Made by a program: the position numbers and the translations under genes
Assembly (NCBI RefSeq): GCF_035582795.1
Contig: NW_027445436.1
Location: 7,252,770 to 7,316,769 of the forward strand
Reading direction: 5' to 3'
Length of the DNA stretch: 64,000 nucleotides
Source of the DNA: Mycteria americana
Taxonomy: Eukaryota > Chordata > Aves > Ciconiiformes > Ciconiidae
Notes under the pieces: model-generated
Databases searched by the model: none
What the model was told of the DNA's origin: nothing
The model's input: only the letters and a program-made list of their open reading frames with translations
Shown here: piece by piece, positions 45,178-57,646 of the stretch
Layout: every line of letters begins with the position of its first letter
Position numbering within the stretch: position 1 is the first letter of the stretch

Positions 45178-45262
45178 GGTGGACTTGGCAGTGCTGGTTT
45201 AACGGTTGGACTTGATGATCTTAAAGGTCTTTTCCAACCTAAACGATTCTATGATTCTATAT
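45178..45262 (+). mobile_element. CR1 3'-end fragment
   Basis: GGTGGACTTGGCAGTGC, then GGACTTGATGATCTTAAAGG, CTTTTCCAACCTAAACG and an ATTCTATGATTCTAT tail. Only the last ~85 bp of a CR1 are present, next to an AT-rich TATC/TATA simple repeat (45130-45177) on its left. Confidence 0.9.
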
Positions 45263-46019
45263 GTATGTTTACAATTCACATTCAGACATCTAAAAATATG
45301 TCTGATATTCCCAGGTGATGAACACTACATCTGTGGGAGCTGAAGTTACTTAGTATCTCTGAAATCCAGGTCACTTACTGGGTTGCCTAAATATTGATTT
45401 ATATGCTTCACTTTAGACACTCAAGTTTGACAACTTTGTCCTTAACTGGTACTTTCTTCTCTATACATCCAGTGCTAAGCATGTCAGTAAGAATAATTTT
45501 CACTTTATTTTTCTCCCTCTTAACTTCCTCCTCAACTACTTTCTCATGTTTCCCTTATGTCCTATTTCCTTCGCACTCTCACTTATCAGTTTCCACTCTG
45601 CAGCATATTGTTGTAAATATCAAATGAAGATTATCCCTCATTTGAAGTGTTTATGGTTCCCCAAACCAAATACATTTTCTCTATGACTTGTATTATTGGT
45701 TAAGCCATACAGAAAAAAATTCCAATTTACTGGAGATTTTCCTGTTCTGCCTTTCTGTCTGATTATACTGGACATCTGATGGCTGCATCAGTCTTTGCAC
45801 AATAAATCCTTTTTAAGCAATCTGCTCTGTACCAGTGTTACCAACATAAAATATCTTTAATTGTTTGTTCTTCCAACATATAATTTTACGCATGGGTTGG
45901 CTCTGCCCTGCACTTGCCTCCCATAGAGAAGCCCTTTTTAATAGGAAATTGGCCACCTTGCATATTCCTGATAGTTTACGAGCATCATAGATTGTTTTTA
46001 ATTAGTATTGAGAGCCAAG

Positions 46020-46125
46020 AGTCAGTTATTAATAGCTATTAATAGCAATCGATAGTATAGCATCAATCAATGGTATAGCAACAATCAGTTATACCAACGA
46101 CCAATAACAGCAACAGCCAAGTAGG
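46020..46125. repeat. Degenerate AATAGC/ATCAAT repeat
   Basis: Imperfect repeats of (TT)AATAGC and ATAGCA(A/T)CAATCA. Too diverged to give a unit count. Confidence 0.55.
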
Positions 46126-49063
46126 TATATGCTATTACAGGTTACTGGAAACTTATAATTAGTGAAGCAAAGTTATTAACAATATAATAGCAGATATACT
46201 TATGATAGATTACTTTCTTTTCTTTCAGAGCAATTTTATTTTTCCAGACTGTATTCCTGTTCTTGCAGTTAGAACAGCCAATGGCAGTTACCGATTCTTA
46301 TTTTCTCAGGATGTTTTCCCCCTCTTCTAGACTATTTTTCACCTTTTCAGACGATAAGTTGCCGTTACAGTTCCTTGTTTTTTACGCTTATCAATGGTAT
46401 CTCAGGATGTCTCCGGTTTCTAGGTACCCAGCTGTACTTCAAAGATGCCAGCTGCACTTTTCAAGGATACATCACAGGCCTAGTTCCCAGGCTAACAGTT
46501 CCCAGGCTGGCAGGCATTTCCTCTGTCAGTATTTTTTCCAGCAGACATTTTCTTCTGTTCAGTAATTTTCCCCTTCTAACCAGGCCAACTTTCTGTCTGC
46601 TCACATCATCTGGTTATTCGGGTACAGTGGAACAATAGGGGGAGCTAAACATTTTTTCCCCTGGTAATTCCCACAGAATCATGACTAGTTTCTTAGCATA
46701 ATCAAATATTAATGGTGGAATTTTCCTACCATAAATACAAGAGGTTTGAATATGCAGTACAGTTTAAAGTATAGCTAGAATTTTCTTAGGATCCAGCCTA
46801 AAACTTAGCCACTGTTTTTTCTGAAAATTTCCCAGTCTTTTCAAAGAGAAGCTGTAATTCCATTAAACATTATTTAATTTGGAGTTAAAAACTCACTCTT
46901 TGCAATCTCTTTAGATATATCAGCACCAAAATAAAAACAAGATTTCAGAGTATTTTTCATCAGATCCTATATATGGTAATGCAAATTCACAATTCAAAAT
47001 GTAAATGGATTAGGAAGTGGAAATATAGCACCCTGAGTGCCTGCTTCATTGTTATACCCACACCAGAGTAATAAAGAGGTTTTATTCAAATGTGTATTTA
47101 AACCACCTTAGCACTCTATACAGAACTCTATATATGTCCAAAGCATCATTTTGTAAGTGTTGAAAAGTTTCTTTTCTCTCAGTCTCTTCAGACAAATGAA
47201 ACCAGTCATGTTTCCAATCATGTTTCCCCACTAATGAATTTCCATAATTCTTTCACATATTATTATAGGTTCACCGATCTTCATTCTTTTCCTTAAGAGA
47301 AGAGAACATGATCCATATTCATTGCCAGGGGAATTTGGTTAATTGACAGTAATCACTGTAATACTATAGTTAGCTGTGCATCTCAGGCATGACAATTTTT
47401 CAATTTCTACCTGTGTTCAGGTTCAGAAATCATCCCATACTGGTTTAGGCAACATACTAACTGGCTATCTCTAATATAAATGGAGGTTTACAATACAACC
47501 CACATTTTTACTTCAATATCCAACTGCCTCACTTCCTGCACAAGTACCAAATGGAAGCCAATTATGTGCTATTGTCCTCTAACTAAGTTTTCTCCATTAT
47601 TTTAAATACACTTGTAGGAATCGTATTTTTCTCAAGTATTTCTGATGGCCTTACATAAGATTTATGGAGGACCATTTATTCTTAGTATAACATGTTTTTT
47701 TAATAGATTCTCACATCAAGATAGAAATATATCTCCATTGTTACTATATTTCCATTTAGAGGAAGACCTTGATTAGTCATCTTAAGATCCTTCTCTGCAC
47801 TCACTTTAAAATAATAAAGATTGGAATCAGTCTCCTGATGGACTTCTGTTATCATTTTATAAAAGTAGGCATAGCTGTAAAAAGCATGTAATTGCCCATC
47901 CCAAAATGCATTTGACCAGGTCACAATTTTTATCCTCATGTCACTTATCACTCAGTCATGACAGACATTTCCTTTTATTTTCCATTAAGAGATTTGTTAG
48001 TAATGTGCAAAAGATATTTGATGCTCCTATTAATACAGGTTATAAAGCATATACACAGTACAGGATTCACTACTGAAACTTCCAAATTCTTGCAGTGAAT
48101 TTGGGTTTGAATTATATATTGTTGAAAAGACAATTGTAAGAAGTCCTATTACACTAAGGCCAGTAATTATTTTGTGTTGATATTTACTGGAAAAATATCA
48201 TACTGACTCATGATTTTACATACTCTAATGCTATGTGTATGGAAATTCTGTGGAAAGAGATATTTGCATAGTTTCCTAGCTGTGAATTGTCAGTTTGCAT
48301 TCACATGCAAATTACTTTTTATACCAATTTTTTTCAGTTTATGTCCTTTTGTTTTAATGTTGGCTAATCAGGAAAGTGTTTCCCTTTAAGACAACCAGGT
48401 GAAAATACAAATATAAATGTGAGAGAACTAAACCTCATTGTCCATTCAAATCTTTTGCTGATGGCAAACTCTCTTAGTTATCTCTTTTATTTGTGGTGTT
48501 GAATGATACCTAAAAATGTAAGGATAGTGTGTGATATCTGCTGGAATCACACCAAGAGTATCCAATTATGATTTACTCAGCTACAGAATTATTTGGGCAG
48601 AACAATATAGAAATATTTTGACTTCCAGTTTTGCTGTAGTGGTGATAACTTTATTTTTATAGTTACATATAATGCATTCTGTGCTATAAGTACTTGATCC
48701 CATCTGGAACACTTTGCTTGCATTGAAATACAAATATATTTTTTTAAAAGCCCAAATCTCCTATACCTACTACATACCTGTGTTTTGATTAGGCATTGCT
48801 CAGGTATTTTAACTTAGGAAATTATATAATGCAAGATGATAATTGTTCATCTTCCATACTAACCTTTGGTATGAGGTTGTGAAAAGTGTTGTGGCATGCT
48901 TTGATTTTGGACTATTCTTCCATTATAAAATTATGGCCAATGAGGTAGTTATCCACAGCTATTTTAGTGACATCTTTTTGGATTGCAAAAATATAACCTC
49001 ATTTGATACACTCTTTAGACAATGGAAGGAATTATGAATAATACTTCCAATTATATACTAACA

Positions 49064-49257
49064 GAACTACCTCTATCTGCATACTGAATAACTGTTTGCA
49101 CTATAAATAACTACCTCTATAACTATAAATAACTCTATAACTATAAATAACTATAACTACCTCTATAACTATACTAATAACTACCTCTATAACTATAACT
49201 AACTATAAATAACTCTATAAGTATAAATAACTACCTCTATCTGCATACTGAATAACT
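49064..49257 (+). repeat. CTATAACTATAAATAA minisatellite between direct repeats
   Basis: The core is built of CTATAACTATAAATAACT and ACTACCTCTATAACT units. It is bracketed by two copies of a 28-bp word that starts AACTACCTCTATCTGC and continues ATACTGAATAAC (about 49065-49092 and 49226-49253). Confidence 0.85.
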
Positions 49258-51047
49258 CCCTGTCTTGTGACACAAAGAGAAATAAGGTGGGAATGATGGC
49301 CTACCAAATTATTCTAATGGCTAGAAACTTTCTGAGGATGTAGGATCAAATATTCACTTAATGAAGTGGAGGACTTACACAGTTACATTGTGTATATTAA
49401 AAGTCTTAAAAGAGAACCCAGGGTCTGATGCTACTATGTACAATGGTGAAAAACAATGTAATTCCATTGAAGATGATGTATTTACAGTGCTTTAAAAGTT
49501 GAATGAAATCAGAATTAGGCTGCATATACCAAATAATATACTGTACGAGAAGAGTAAAAGCTACGGCAGGAAAAGAATGTTTGAGGTCTTAGATACATAT
49601 TCCAAACATCTAATGTTGTTAACATTTATAACCCAAAAAAGCATGAGATGGCTGCAAATAAACTAGTCAGTATGGGAAGTGTCTATAGGTTAATAAGAAT
49701 GCACAATCATATGCCCAAGACTTTGAGTTTGAGTTGCACAAAAATAAAGACCCTATAAAGAATAAAATCTGCCTTTTAAAAAGTAGTGCTAATTCAAGAA
49801 GTTGAAAGGAAAGGATAAATGTACTTGAATGCTGAAGAATGTGATAAATAAGCATAAAAGGAATCTTGATAGAAGTGACAGTATTCCTAGGCTGCCAAAA
49901 TACAGATATATAATTTAGGTTGCTTGACATCCATTTCACGATTAAGACGGTAGATAAACAACAGGAAAAAAGTCATCAAAGAAGTAGCAGATGCTAATAT
50001 TGAACACTTAACTATCTCCCTTTTCTGAGCTGCTGAATTACTGTAGTATCAACTTGTACTCTACCAATGTAACCGTGTAATTTGTCTCATATGGCTATGT
50101 CAAGTGGTTTTTAATTGCTGGAACTTAAGATCCTTTTCCACCAGACCTATGTGGACTATATGGGAACAGCTGGCTGATGCAGCTGATCCAGTGGCTCATT
50201 GCCACAGAAAGGGTGGTCCCACCTCCCCATACCTACCAGCCGTTTCCCTTGCACTGGTTCTAAGGTTCATCTGAACCTTTGGGAAGTCAATGCAACTCCA
50301 ATTCCAATGTAATTCCTGAGAGCCAGAGCTGGCAAAAGAGAGGAAGAGGATGAGATGGTGCAGAGCAGGGAAGGGAACTGCAGAGGGTGATGGAGGGAAA
50401 GGATGTCACTCTGTCTCTTCTGTCCCACTTGACTGCGCTCGGAGCACCAGAGCCCTCTGTCCACAGAAGCCATATCACCCACAGAGCCCACTGCCCATGG
50501 CAGCCATATCACCCTGTCACAGTCCATTTGGATCTCTCAAATTTACATGACAGATTATTCTGTAAATTAAACTTTATTTCATGAGCTCATTAGGTTAAAA
50601 AAACCCCAACCATCAAATCAAACAAGGGCTCAATCCCCTTTGTACAGACTAGTCTAATGTGAATTCTCTAATTCATTACTTCACTAATTCATGAGCCCGT
50701 TGCCCACAGGAGCCATCTCACACACAGAGCCTGGCACCAGGCCTCCGTGTCTCTCTTGCCCCTGCAGTTGCCATGGCACCTTCCCTTCTCATCCAGCCTC
50801 TCTCTACACTCTTGAGCCAGAGGAAAATTGAAATGTGGACAAGACTTTATACCGCCCTGACCTCAAACTACCTCTCTTCAGCAGAGACACCAGAAGAGAA
50901 ATACCAGGCCATAAGGTGACATTTTACAGAGGATTTTTTCTTGGCTACAAGGCGCAGTTTCTAGAAGTAGCTAGTATGTCCCAGTAAGCCAATATGGCAA
51001 TGCGCCCCCTGTTGGGTGTCCAGGACATATACAGCACGATGCGAGGT

Positions 51048-51586
51048 TGTCCTAGTTTTGGCTGGGATAGAGTTAATTACAAAATTATTAGAAAAACACT
51101 GCTGTTTTAGTTGTTGCTAAGTGGTGTTTACACTGGTCAAGGACTTTTCAGCTTCCCATGCTCTGCCAGGTGCAGAAGAAACTGGGAGGGGGCACAGCCA
51201 AGATAGTTGATCCAAACTGGCCAAAGGGATATTCCATACCATATATCATCATGCTCAGTATATAAACTGGGGGGAGCTGGCCAGGGGGCAGGAATCGCTG
51301 CTCAGGGACTGGCTGGGCATCAGTTGGTGGGTAGTGAGCGGTTGCACCACTTGGGTTTTTTTCTTGGGTTTTGTTACTCTCTCACTCGCTCTCTCGTTGT
51401 TTTCATTACAATTTATTATTATTATTATTATTATTAATTTTTGTTCCAATTATTAAACTGTTCTCATCTCAACCCACGAGTTTTCTTACTTTTGCTCCTC
51501 TGATTCTCTCCCCCATCCCACCAGGGGGGGAGGGTGAGAGAGCGGCTGTGTGGTACTTAATTGCCAACTGGGGCTAAACCACACCA
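51048..51586 (+). mobile_element. Solo LTR, same family as 24947-25556
   Basis: TGTCCTAGTTTTGGCTGGG to GGCTAAACCACACCA. TATA (AGTATATAAACTGG) lies near 51256-51268, a short TTA run at 51413-51436, and the ATTAAACTGTTC poly(A)-type motif near 51451. It has an internal deletion after GAGTTAATT (near 51078) relative to 24947-25556. No target duplication was found. Confidence 0.8.
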
Positions 51587-52109
51587 AACAGCAATATTTC
51601 AGACTCAAAACTACAACTCGTAGTTTTCTCAGAATCTGGTAGTTGCCGGAAAAGAAGGAACATGAGTTCTATATATTAAATTCTTTGCATCTGCAGAGAG
51701 GCAAAGTCTATGGGAAGAGATGATATCTTTTAATAAAACAACTGATATACAAATATTTGAAAAAATGAAGTTTTGAACTCAGATAAGTTTTGGCATGCTG
51801 CTGACTATAAAGACATAAAGACAATTTAAAGACAAAAAAATATAGGGCTTAACATATGTCAAATAAAGTTTTCAGTAGTTGGTTCAGTAAAGCAAATACA
51901 TACTGTGGTCTTACTTCTTTACACCAGATTCAAGACAAAAAAAAGCTGATACAGCAACTTCACTACTGCCTGCATTACTTCCTGTTTTACCCATAATTTA
52001 CACATCAGAGCATCCAATTAATAAAAAGATAAACAGTCAAGAACTTAATAAAACAAAGAAAACTGAATAAAAACTTTGAGTCTTAAAGGAAGAGTGCTAT
52101 ATAGTGCTA
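51587..52109. other. Non-coding stretch, nothing recognised
   Basis: AT-rich flank of the CR1. It does not contain the missing half of the LTR that abuts the CR1 on its other side. Confidence 0.45.
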
Positions 52110-52524
52110 TATAACTTGCATCCGTGATGTCACGGACAGGCTGCCAAGCCTGCTAAAGCCTGCAGACTATCACCCTTTCCTACTATTCCAAGTAGGGTCG
52201 AATGATGCTGCAACAAGGCAACTCAGAAATATCAAAAGAGACTTTATGTCCCTCGGAACAATGTTAAAGGGATTGGGAGCACAGGTGGTGTTCTCCTCTA
52301 TCTTCCCAGTCGGAGAAGGGGGTTTGAGAAAAAGGATACAAATTGAACAGGTGAATGACTGGCTGCGTAGCTGGTGCCACGCTCAAGGTCTCAGCTTCTA
52401 CAATCTTGGGCATACCTTTGAGAAACCGGGCCTGTTGACAGCTGACGGGGCTCAACTGACCAAGTGGGGCAAGAGCATCCTGGGCAACAAGCTGTCTGGA
52501 CTTATAAACAAAGCTTTAAACTAG
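52110..52524 (+). pseudogene. CR1 ORF1, C-terminal esterase part
   Basis: The reading runs through RDVTDRLPSLLKPADYHPF and QVGSNDAATRQLRNIKRDF before the part that is open from 52246, ending NKLSGLINKALN at 52524. The GSND block and the final LTADGAQLTKWGK segment fit the block III Asn and the catalytic Asp region of an SGNH/GDSL-type esterase, with Gln where the catalytic His is usually found. CR1 ORF1 proteins carry such an esterase. The N-terminal part, including the catalytic Ser block, is lost by 5' truncation. Confidence 0.7.
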
Positions 52525-52611
52525 ATTTAGCGGGGGGAAGGGGATGGAGTTCTAAGCACTAGAGAAGAGCCAGGGGCTGCTGAGGCATTAGGAAGCAACA
52601 GGGAAACACCT

Positions 52612-53553
52612 GTGAACTGCCTCAAGGGAATGAGGGCAAGCTCCTCTAAAAGGGTGATGTGGCTGATAGGCCAGCTGAAGTGCCTCTATACCAATGCATG
52701 TAGCACAGGAAACAAACAGGAGGAGCTGGTAGCTGCTGCCCAGATGGAACACTATGACCTGATTGCCATCACAGAAACTTGGTGGGATGAATCGTGCAAT
52801 TGGAGTGCTGTGATTGATGGCTATAAACTATTCAGAAGGGACAGGCAAGGGAGGAGAGGCGGGGGAGTTGCCCTCTATGCCAAAAATGGGACTGATTGCA
52901 CGGAGCTATCTTTGAAGAGCAGCAATGCGCAGGTTGAGAGCTTATGGGTGAAAATTAGAGACCAAGCCAACAAAGGAAACTTTGTGGTTGGTGTCTGCTA
53001 CAGGCCACCCGATCAAGGAGAGGAGGTTGATGAAGAGTTCTTTCTTCAACTGCAGGAAGCATCACACTCGCAGGCCCTGATCCTGCTGGGGGATGTCAAC
53101 CACCCGGACATCTGCTGGAAAAGCGGCACAGCGAACTGCAAGCAGTCCAGGAAACTACTGGAGTGCGTTCAGGACAACTTCCTAGTACAGGTGATGGAGA
53201 GCCCGACCAGAGGAGAGGCACTGCTGGACCTGCTGCTCGCTAAAGTGGAAGAACTTACTGGAGAGGTCAAGATTGGAGGTAGCCTGGGCTGCAGTGATCG
53301 TGCCCTGGTGGAATTCTCAATCTTGAGGGGTACAGGATGGGTAAAAAGTAGAGTCAGGAACCTAAACCTCAGAAAGGCAAACTTTTGGCTGTTTAGGGCG
53401 CTAGTGCGTGGGACCCCTTGGGAACTGCCCTCAGAGATAAAGGAGCGAACGAGTGCTGGGAGATATTTAAAGACATTTTTCTTAGGGCACAAGAGATCTC
53501 AATCCCGATGTGCAAGAAGTCGGGCAGGGGAGGCCAGAGGCCAGCTTGGCTAA
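52612..53553 (+). pseudogene. CR1 ORF2 endonuclease domain (copy 2)
   Basis: ORF2 opens about 88 bp after the ORF1 stop; the frame begins on GTG at 52612 and the first ATG is at 52630. It shows an apurinic-type endonuclease: YTNACS (~26-31), the catalytic Glu in AITETWWDES (~E55), GGGVALYA (~83-90), VCYRPP (~128-133), GDVN (~160-163, where GDFN is common) and SDR (~228-230) where copy 1 has the usual SDH. The catalytic His is therefore lost in this copy. Near 53415-53430 a frameshift moves the reading to the next frame, so residues after ~268 are shadow translation. The enzyme nicks the target DNA to start insertion. Confidence 0.88.
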
Positions 53554-54668
53554 GTCAAGACCTCTTAGCCAAACTAAAACACAAAAACAAAATGCATAGG
53601 CAGTTGAGGCAGGGATATACATCCTGGGGAGATTATAGGGATATGGCCCGGGAGTGCAGGGAGGGGATCAGGAAAGCCAAGGCACAGATGGAGCTAAACT
53701 TGGCTGGGGACGTGAAAGAAGGGTTTTTTCAGGTACATAGGACAACAAAGGAAGATGAAGGAAACTGTACCCCCCTGATGAGCAAAACGGGAGACCTGAC
53801 TACAACCGACATGGAGAAGGCTGAGGTACTCAATGACTTTTTTGCCTCGGTCTTCACTGGCAAGTGCTCTAGCCACGCTGCCCAACTCACAGAATCCAAA
53901 GGCAGGGACTGGGAGAATGAAATAATGCCCACCGTAGGAGAAGATCAGGTTCAAGACCATCTAAGGAACCTGAATGTGCACAAGTCCATGGGACCTGATG
54001 AGATGCATCCAAGGGTCCTGAGGGAACTGGTGGGTGAAGTTGCTAAGCCACGCTCCATCATATTTGAGAAGTCATGGCAGTCCGGTGAAGTTCCCAGAGA
54101 CTGGAAAAGGGGAAACATAACCCCCATTTTTAAAAAGGGAAAAAAGGAAGACCCGGGGAACTACAGGCCAATCAGTCTCACCTCTGTGCCTGGTAAGATC
54201 ATGGAGCAGATCCTCCTGGAAACTATGCTAGGCACATGGAAAACAGAGAGGTGACTGGTGACAGCCAACATGGCTTCACTAAGGGCAAATCGTGCCTGAC
54301 AAATTTGGTAGCCTTCTACGATGGGGTTACAGCATTGGTGGGTAAGGGAACAGCAACTGACATCATCTACCTGGACTTGTGCAAAGCATTTGATACTGTC
54401 CCGCACAACGTCCTTGTCTCTAAAATGGAGAGACATGGATCTGATGGGTGGACCACTCTGTGGATAAGGAATTGGCTGGATGGTCGCGCTCAAAGAGTTG
54501 TGGTCAACGGCTCAATGTTTGGGTGGAGACCAGTGATGAGCGGTGTCCCTCAGGGGTCCATATCGGGACCAGTATTATTTAACATCTTTGTCGGGGACAT
54601 GGACAGTGGGATTGAGTGCACCCTCAGCAAGTTTGTGGATGACACCAAGTTGAGTGGTGTGGTTGATA
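53418..54668 (+). pseudogene. CR1 ORF2 linker and first half of reverse transcriptase (copy 2)
   Basis: The frame 53418-54254 covers the linker and RT start ([16 protein letters not shown]). A TGA and a frameshift near 54238-54254 move reading to 54236-54668, which carries [12 protein letters not shown], motif [18 protein letters not shown] and the catalytic FVDD box. The outer CR1 stops at 54668, a few codons after [11 protein letters not shown]. Confidence 0.88.
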
Positions 54669-56536
54669 CGAAAGGGCAAAGCTCAATTAGAGTTGAAAGT
54701 GGCCAGTGTTGTGTCAGACAACAAGAAAGGCTTTTTAAAGTACATTAATAGCAAGAGGAGGTCTAAAGGAAACATTAGACCGATACTTGTTGAAGATGGT
54801 CATCTGACTAATAGGGATGAAGAAAAAGCAGAGGCATTCAATGCTTTTTTTGCCTCAGGCTTTAATAATACTGATAGACCTTGGGATGCCCAGTCCCCTG
54901 ATTCGGAGGACCACGAGTGTGGGAACAGTGACTTTCCATTTGTGGACACTGAAATTGTAAGGGACCAGCTGTATCAGCTGAATGTTCACAAGTCCATGGG
55001 GCCTGAAGGGATTCATCCCAGAGTACTGAAGGAGCTAGTGGATGTTAGGCAGGACCCCTCTCAATCATCTACCAAAGGTCTTGGGAGTCTGGGGAGGTCC
55101 CTGCTGACTGGAAGCTAGCGAATGTTACTCCAATCTACAAGAAGGGCGTGAGGGAAGACCCAGGAAACTACAGACCTGTTAGTCTAACCTCAGTACCTGG
55201 AAAAATTATGGAGAAGATCATACTGGGTGCTATTGAAAGGCATTTAAAGGACAATGCAATCATCAGGCACAGCCAACATGAGTTCACAAAAGGAAAGTCC
55301 TGTCTAACTAATTTGATATCCTTCTATGATAAGGTCACCCACCTAGTGGATGAAGGGAAGGTGGTGGATGTAGTTTTTCTGAAGTTTTCTGGATTTTAGT
55401 AAGGCTTTTGATACTGTCCCTCACAGCATCCTTCTGGACAAGTTGTCCAACTGTGGGATGAGCAGGTTCATGTGCGCTGGGTGAAGAACTGGCTGAGTGG
55501 CAGAACTCAAAGGGTTGTAGTGAATGGGGCTACATCTGGCTGGCGACCAGTCACCAGCAGTGTTCCTCAGGGCTCAATTCTAGGGCCAGTTCTGTTCAAT
55601 AGTTTTATCAACGATCTGGATGCAGGAGTTGAATGCACCCTTAGCAAGTTTGCTGAGGATACTAAACTGGGAGGTGCTGCTGACTCTCTTGAGGGATGAG
55701 AGGCCTTGCAGAAGGATCTAGATAGATTGGAGCATTGGGCAATCATCAATGGCATGAAATTTAACAAGACCAAATGCCGAGTTCTGCACCTGGGACGGAG
55801 TAACACCAGGCAGAAGTATAGACTGGGAGAGGAGTGGCTGGGGAGCAGCCCTGCAGAAAGGGATCTGGGGGTGCTGGTTGACGGCAGGCTCAACAGGAGT
55901 CAGCAGTGTGCCCTGGCAGCCAAGAGGGCAAACCACATCCTGGGGTGCATCAAACACAGCATAACCAGCTGCTCAAAAGAGGTGATTATCCCTCCGTATT
56001 TAGCATTGGTGCGGTCTCCCCTTGAGTACTGTGTGCAGTTCTGGGCCCCACCATTTAAGAAGGATGTTAAGGTACTTGAATGCGTCCAGAGGAGGGCAAC
56101 AAGGCTGGTGAAAGGGCTGGAGGGCATGTCCTATGAGGAGCAGCTAAGGACTCTGGGTTTGTCTAGTTTGGGGAAAAGGAGGCTGAGGGGCGACCTTATT
56201 GCTCTCTACAGCTTCCTGAGGAGGGGAAGTGGAGAGGGAGGTGCTGATCTCTTCTCCCTGGTATCCAGTGACAGGACGCGTGGGAACAGTTCAAAGCTGC
56301 GTCAGGGGAGGTTCAGACTAGATATTAGGAAGCATGTCTTTACCAAGAGGGTGGTCAAACACTGGAACAGGCTTCCTAGAGAGGTGGTCGATGCCCCAAG
56401 CCTGTCAGTGTTTAAGAGGCATTTGGACAATGCCCTTAATAACATGCTTTAACTTTTGGTCATACCTGAAGTGGTCAGGCAGTTGGACTAGATGATCTTT
56501 GTAGGCCCCTTCCAACTGAAAATATTCTATTCTATA
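54669..56536 (+). mobile_element. Nested CR1, 5'-truncated (copy 2)
   Basis: Same content and length (1868 bp) as 6099-7966. RT frames are 54654-55118, 55148-55399, 55472-55699 and 55706-56452, broken by frameshifts near 55050 and 55390 and by a TGA at 55697-55699. The catalytic box is FAED. Its own 3' end with ATTCTATTCTAT stands at 56524-56536, directly before the outer CR1 resumes with CTCTAGAGGGAAGGGG. Confidence 0.88.
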
Positions 56537-57396
56537 CTCTAGAGGGAAGGGGTGCCATCCAGAGGGACCTTGACAGGCCCGTGTGAGTTGGGCCCGTGTG
56601 AACCTCATGAAGTTCAACAAGGCCAAGTGCAAGGTTCTGCATCTGGGTTGGGGCAGTCCCAAACATGGATACAGGCTGGGCGATGAGTGGATTGAGAGCA
56701 GCCCTGCAGAGAAGGACTTGGGTGTACTGGTGGATGGAAAACTGGACATGAGCCTGAGCCATCAGTGTGTGCTTGCAGCCCAGAAAGCCAATCGCATCCT
56801 GGGCTGCATCAAAAGAAGCGTGACCAGCCGGCCGAGGGAGGTGATTCTCCCCCTCTACTCTGCTCTCGTGAGACCCCACCTGGAGTACTGTGTTCAGCTC
56901 TGGGGCCCCCAGCATAAGAAAGACCTGGACCTGTTAGAGCGGGTCCAGAGGAGGGCCATGAAGATGATCAGGGGGCTGGAGCACCTCTCCTATGAGGAAA
57001 GGCTGAGAGAGTTGTGGTTGTTCAGCCTGGAGAAGAGAAGGCTCTGGGGAGACCTCATAGCAGCCTTCCAGTACTTAAAGGGGGCCTACAAGAAAGATGG
57101 GGAGGGACTCTTTATCAGGGAGTGTAGTGATAGGACGAGGGGTAACGGTTTTAAACTGAAAGAGGGTAGGTTTAGATTAGATATTGGGAAGGAATTCTTT
57201 GCTGTGAGGGTGGTGAGGCACTGGAACATGTTGCCCAGAGAAGTTGTGGATGCCCCCTCCCTGGAAGTGTTCAAGGCCAGGTTGGATGGGTCTTTGAGCA
57301 ACCTGGTCTAGTGGAAGGTGTCCCTGCCCATGGCAGGGGCATTGGAACTAGATGATCTTTTAGGTTCCTTCCAGCCCAAACCATTCTGATTCTATG
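56537..57396 (+). pseudogene. CR1 ORF2 C-terminus and 3' end of outer CR1 (copy 2)
   Basis: The 242-codon frame 56583-57311 matches 6052-5324 of copy 1. It is followed by the 3' UTR and a tail (CCATTCTGATTCTATG) shorter than in copy 1. Immediately after the tail, sequence switches to the middle of an LTR. Confidence 0.88.
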
Positions 57397-57646
57397 AATA
57401 TCCCTTTGGTCATTTGGGGTCAGCTGTCCTGGTTGTGTCCCCTCCCAACTTCTTGTGCATCCCCAGCCTGCTCGCTGGCAGGGCAGCATGAGAAACAGAG
57501 AAGGCCTTGACGCTGTGTAAGCCCTGTTCAGCAATACCTAAAAACATGGGTGTGTTATCAACACTGTTTTGATCACAAGTTCAAAACATAACCCCATACT
57601 AGCTACTATGAAGAAAATTAACTCCATCCCAGCCAGACCCAATACA
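57397..57646 (-). repeat. 3' LTR of short ERV, 5' part only
   Basis: The minus strand opens TGTATTGGGTCTGGCTGGG at 57646. The LTR stops at GAATATCCC where the CR1 tail begins; the same point in the 5' LTR is near 58966. Confidence 0.8.

Larger units (their letters stand above)
45263..51047. other. Long non-coding stretch, no gene recognised
   Basis: AT-rich and mostly free of recognisable transposons. It contains two degenerate simple repeats, listed separately. Open frames here are short and without domains. A GC-richer patch at 50150-51045 shows no recognisable gene. Confidence 0.45.
52110..57396 (+). mobile_element. Composite CR1 LINE: CR1 with a second CR1 nested in ORF2 (copy 2)
   Basis: It runs from the ORF1 esterase region (truncated 5') through ORF2 endonuclease and RT to 54668, the nested CR1 (54669-56536), then the rest of the outer CR1 to its tail at 57375-57396. 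From 53154 on it is the inverted twin of 5249-9481. Unlike copy 1 it has the ORF1 end and the endonuclease start but no 5' UTR. It is dead by several frame breaks, all shared with copy 1. Confidence 0.88.

Noticed and set aside
50150..50600. Host exon in the GC-richer patch with several overlapping frames
   Set aside because: Frames are short on both strands, with no recognisable protein or splice sites that I can support.
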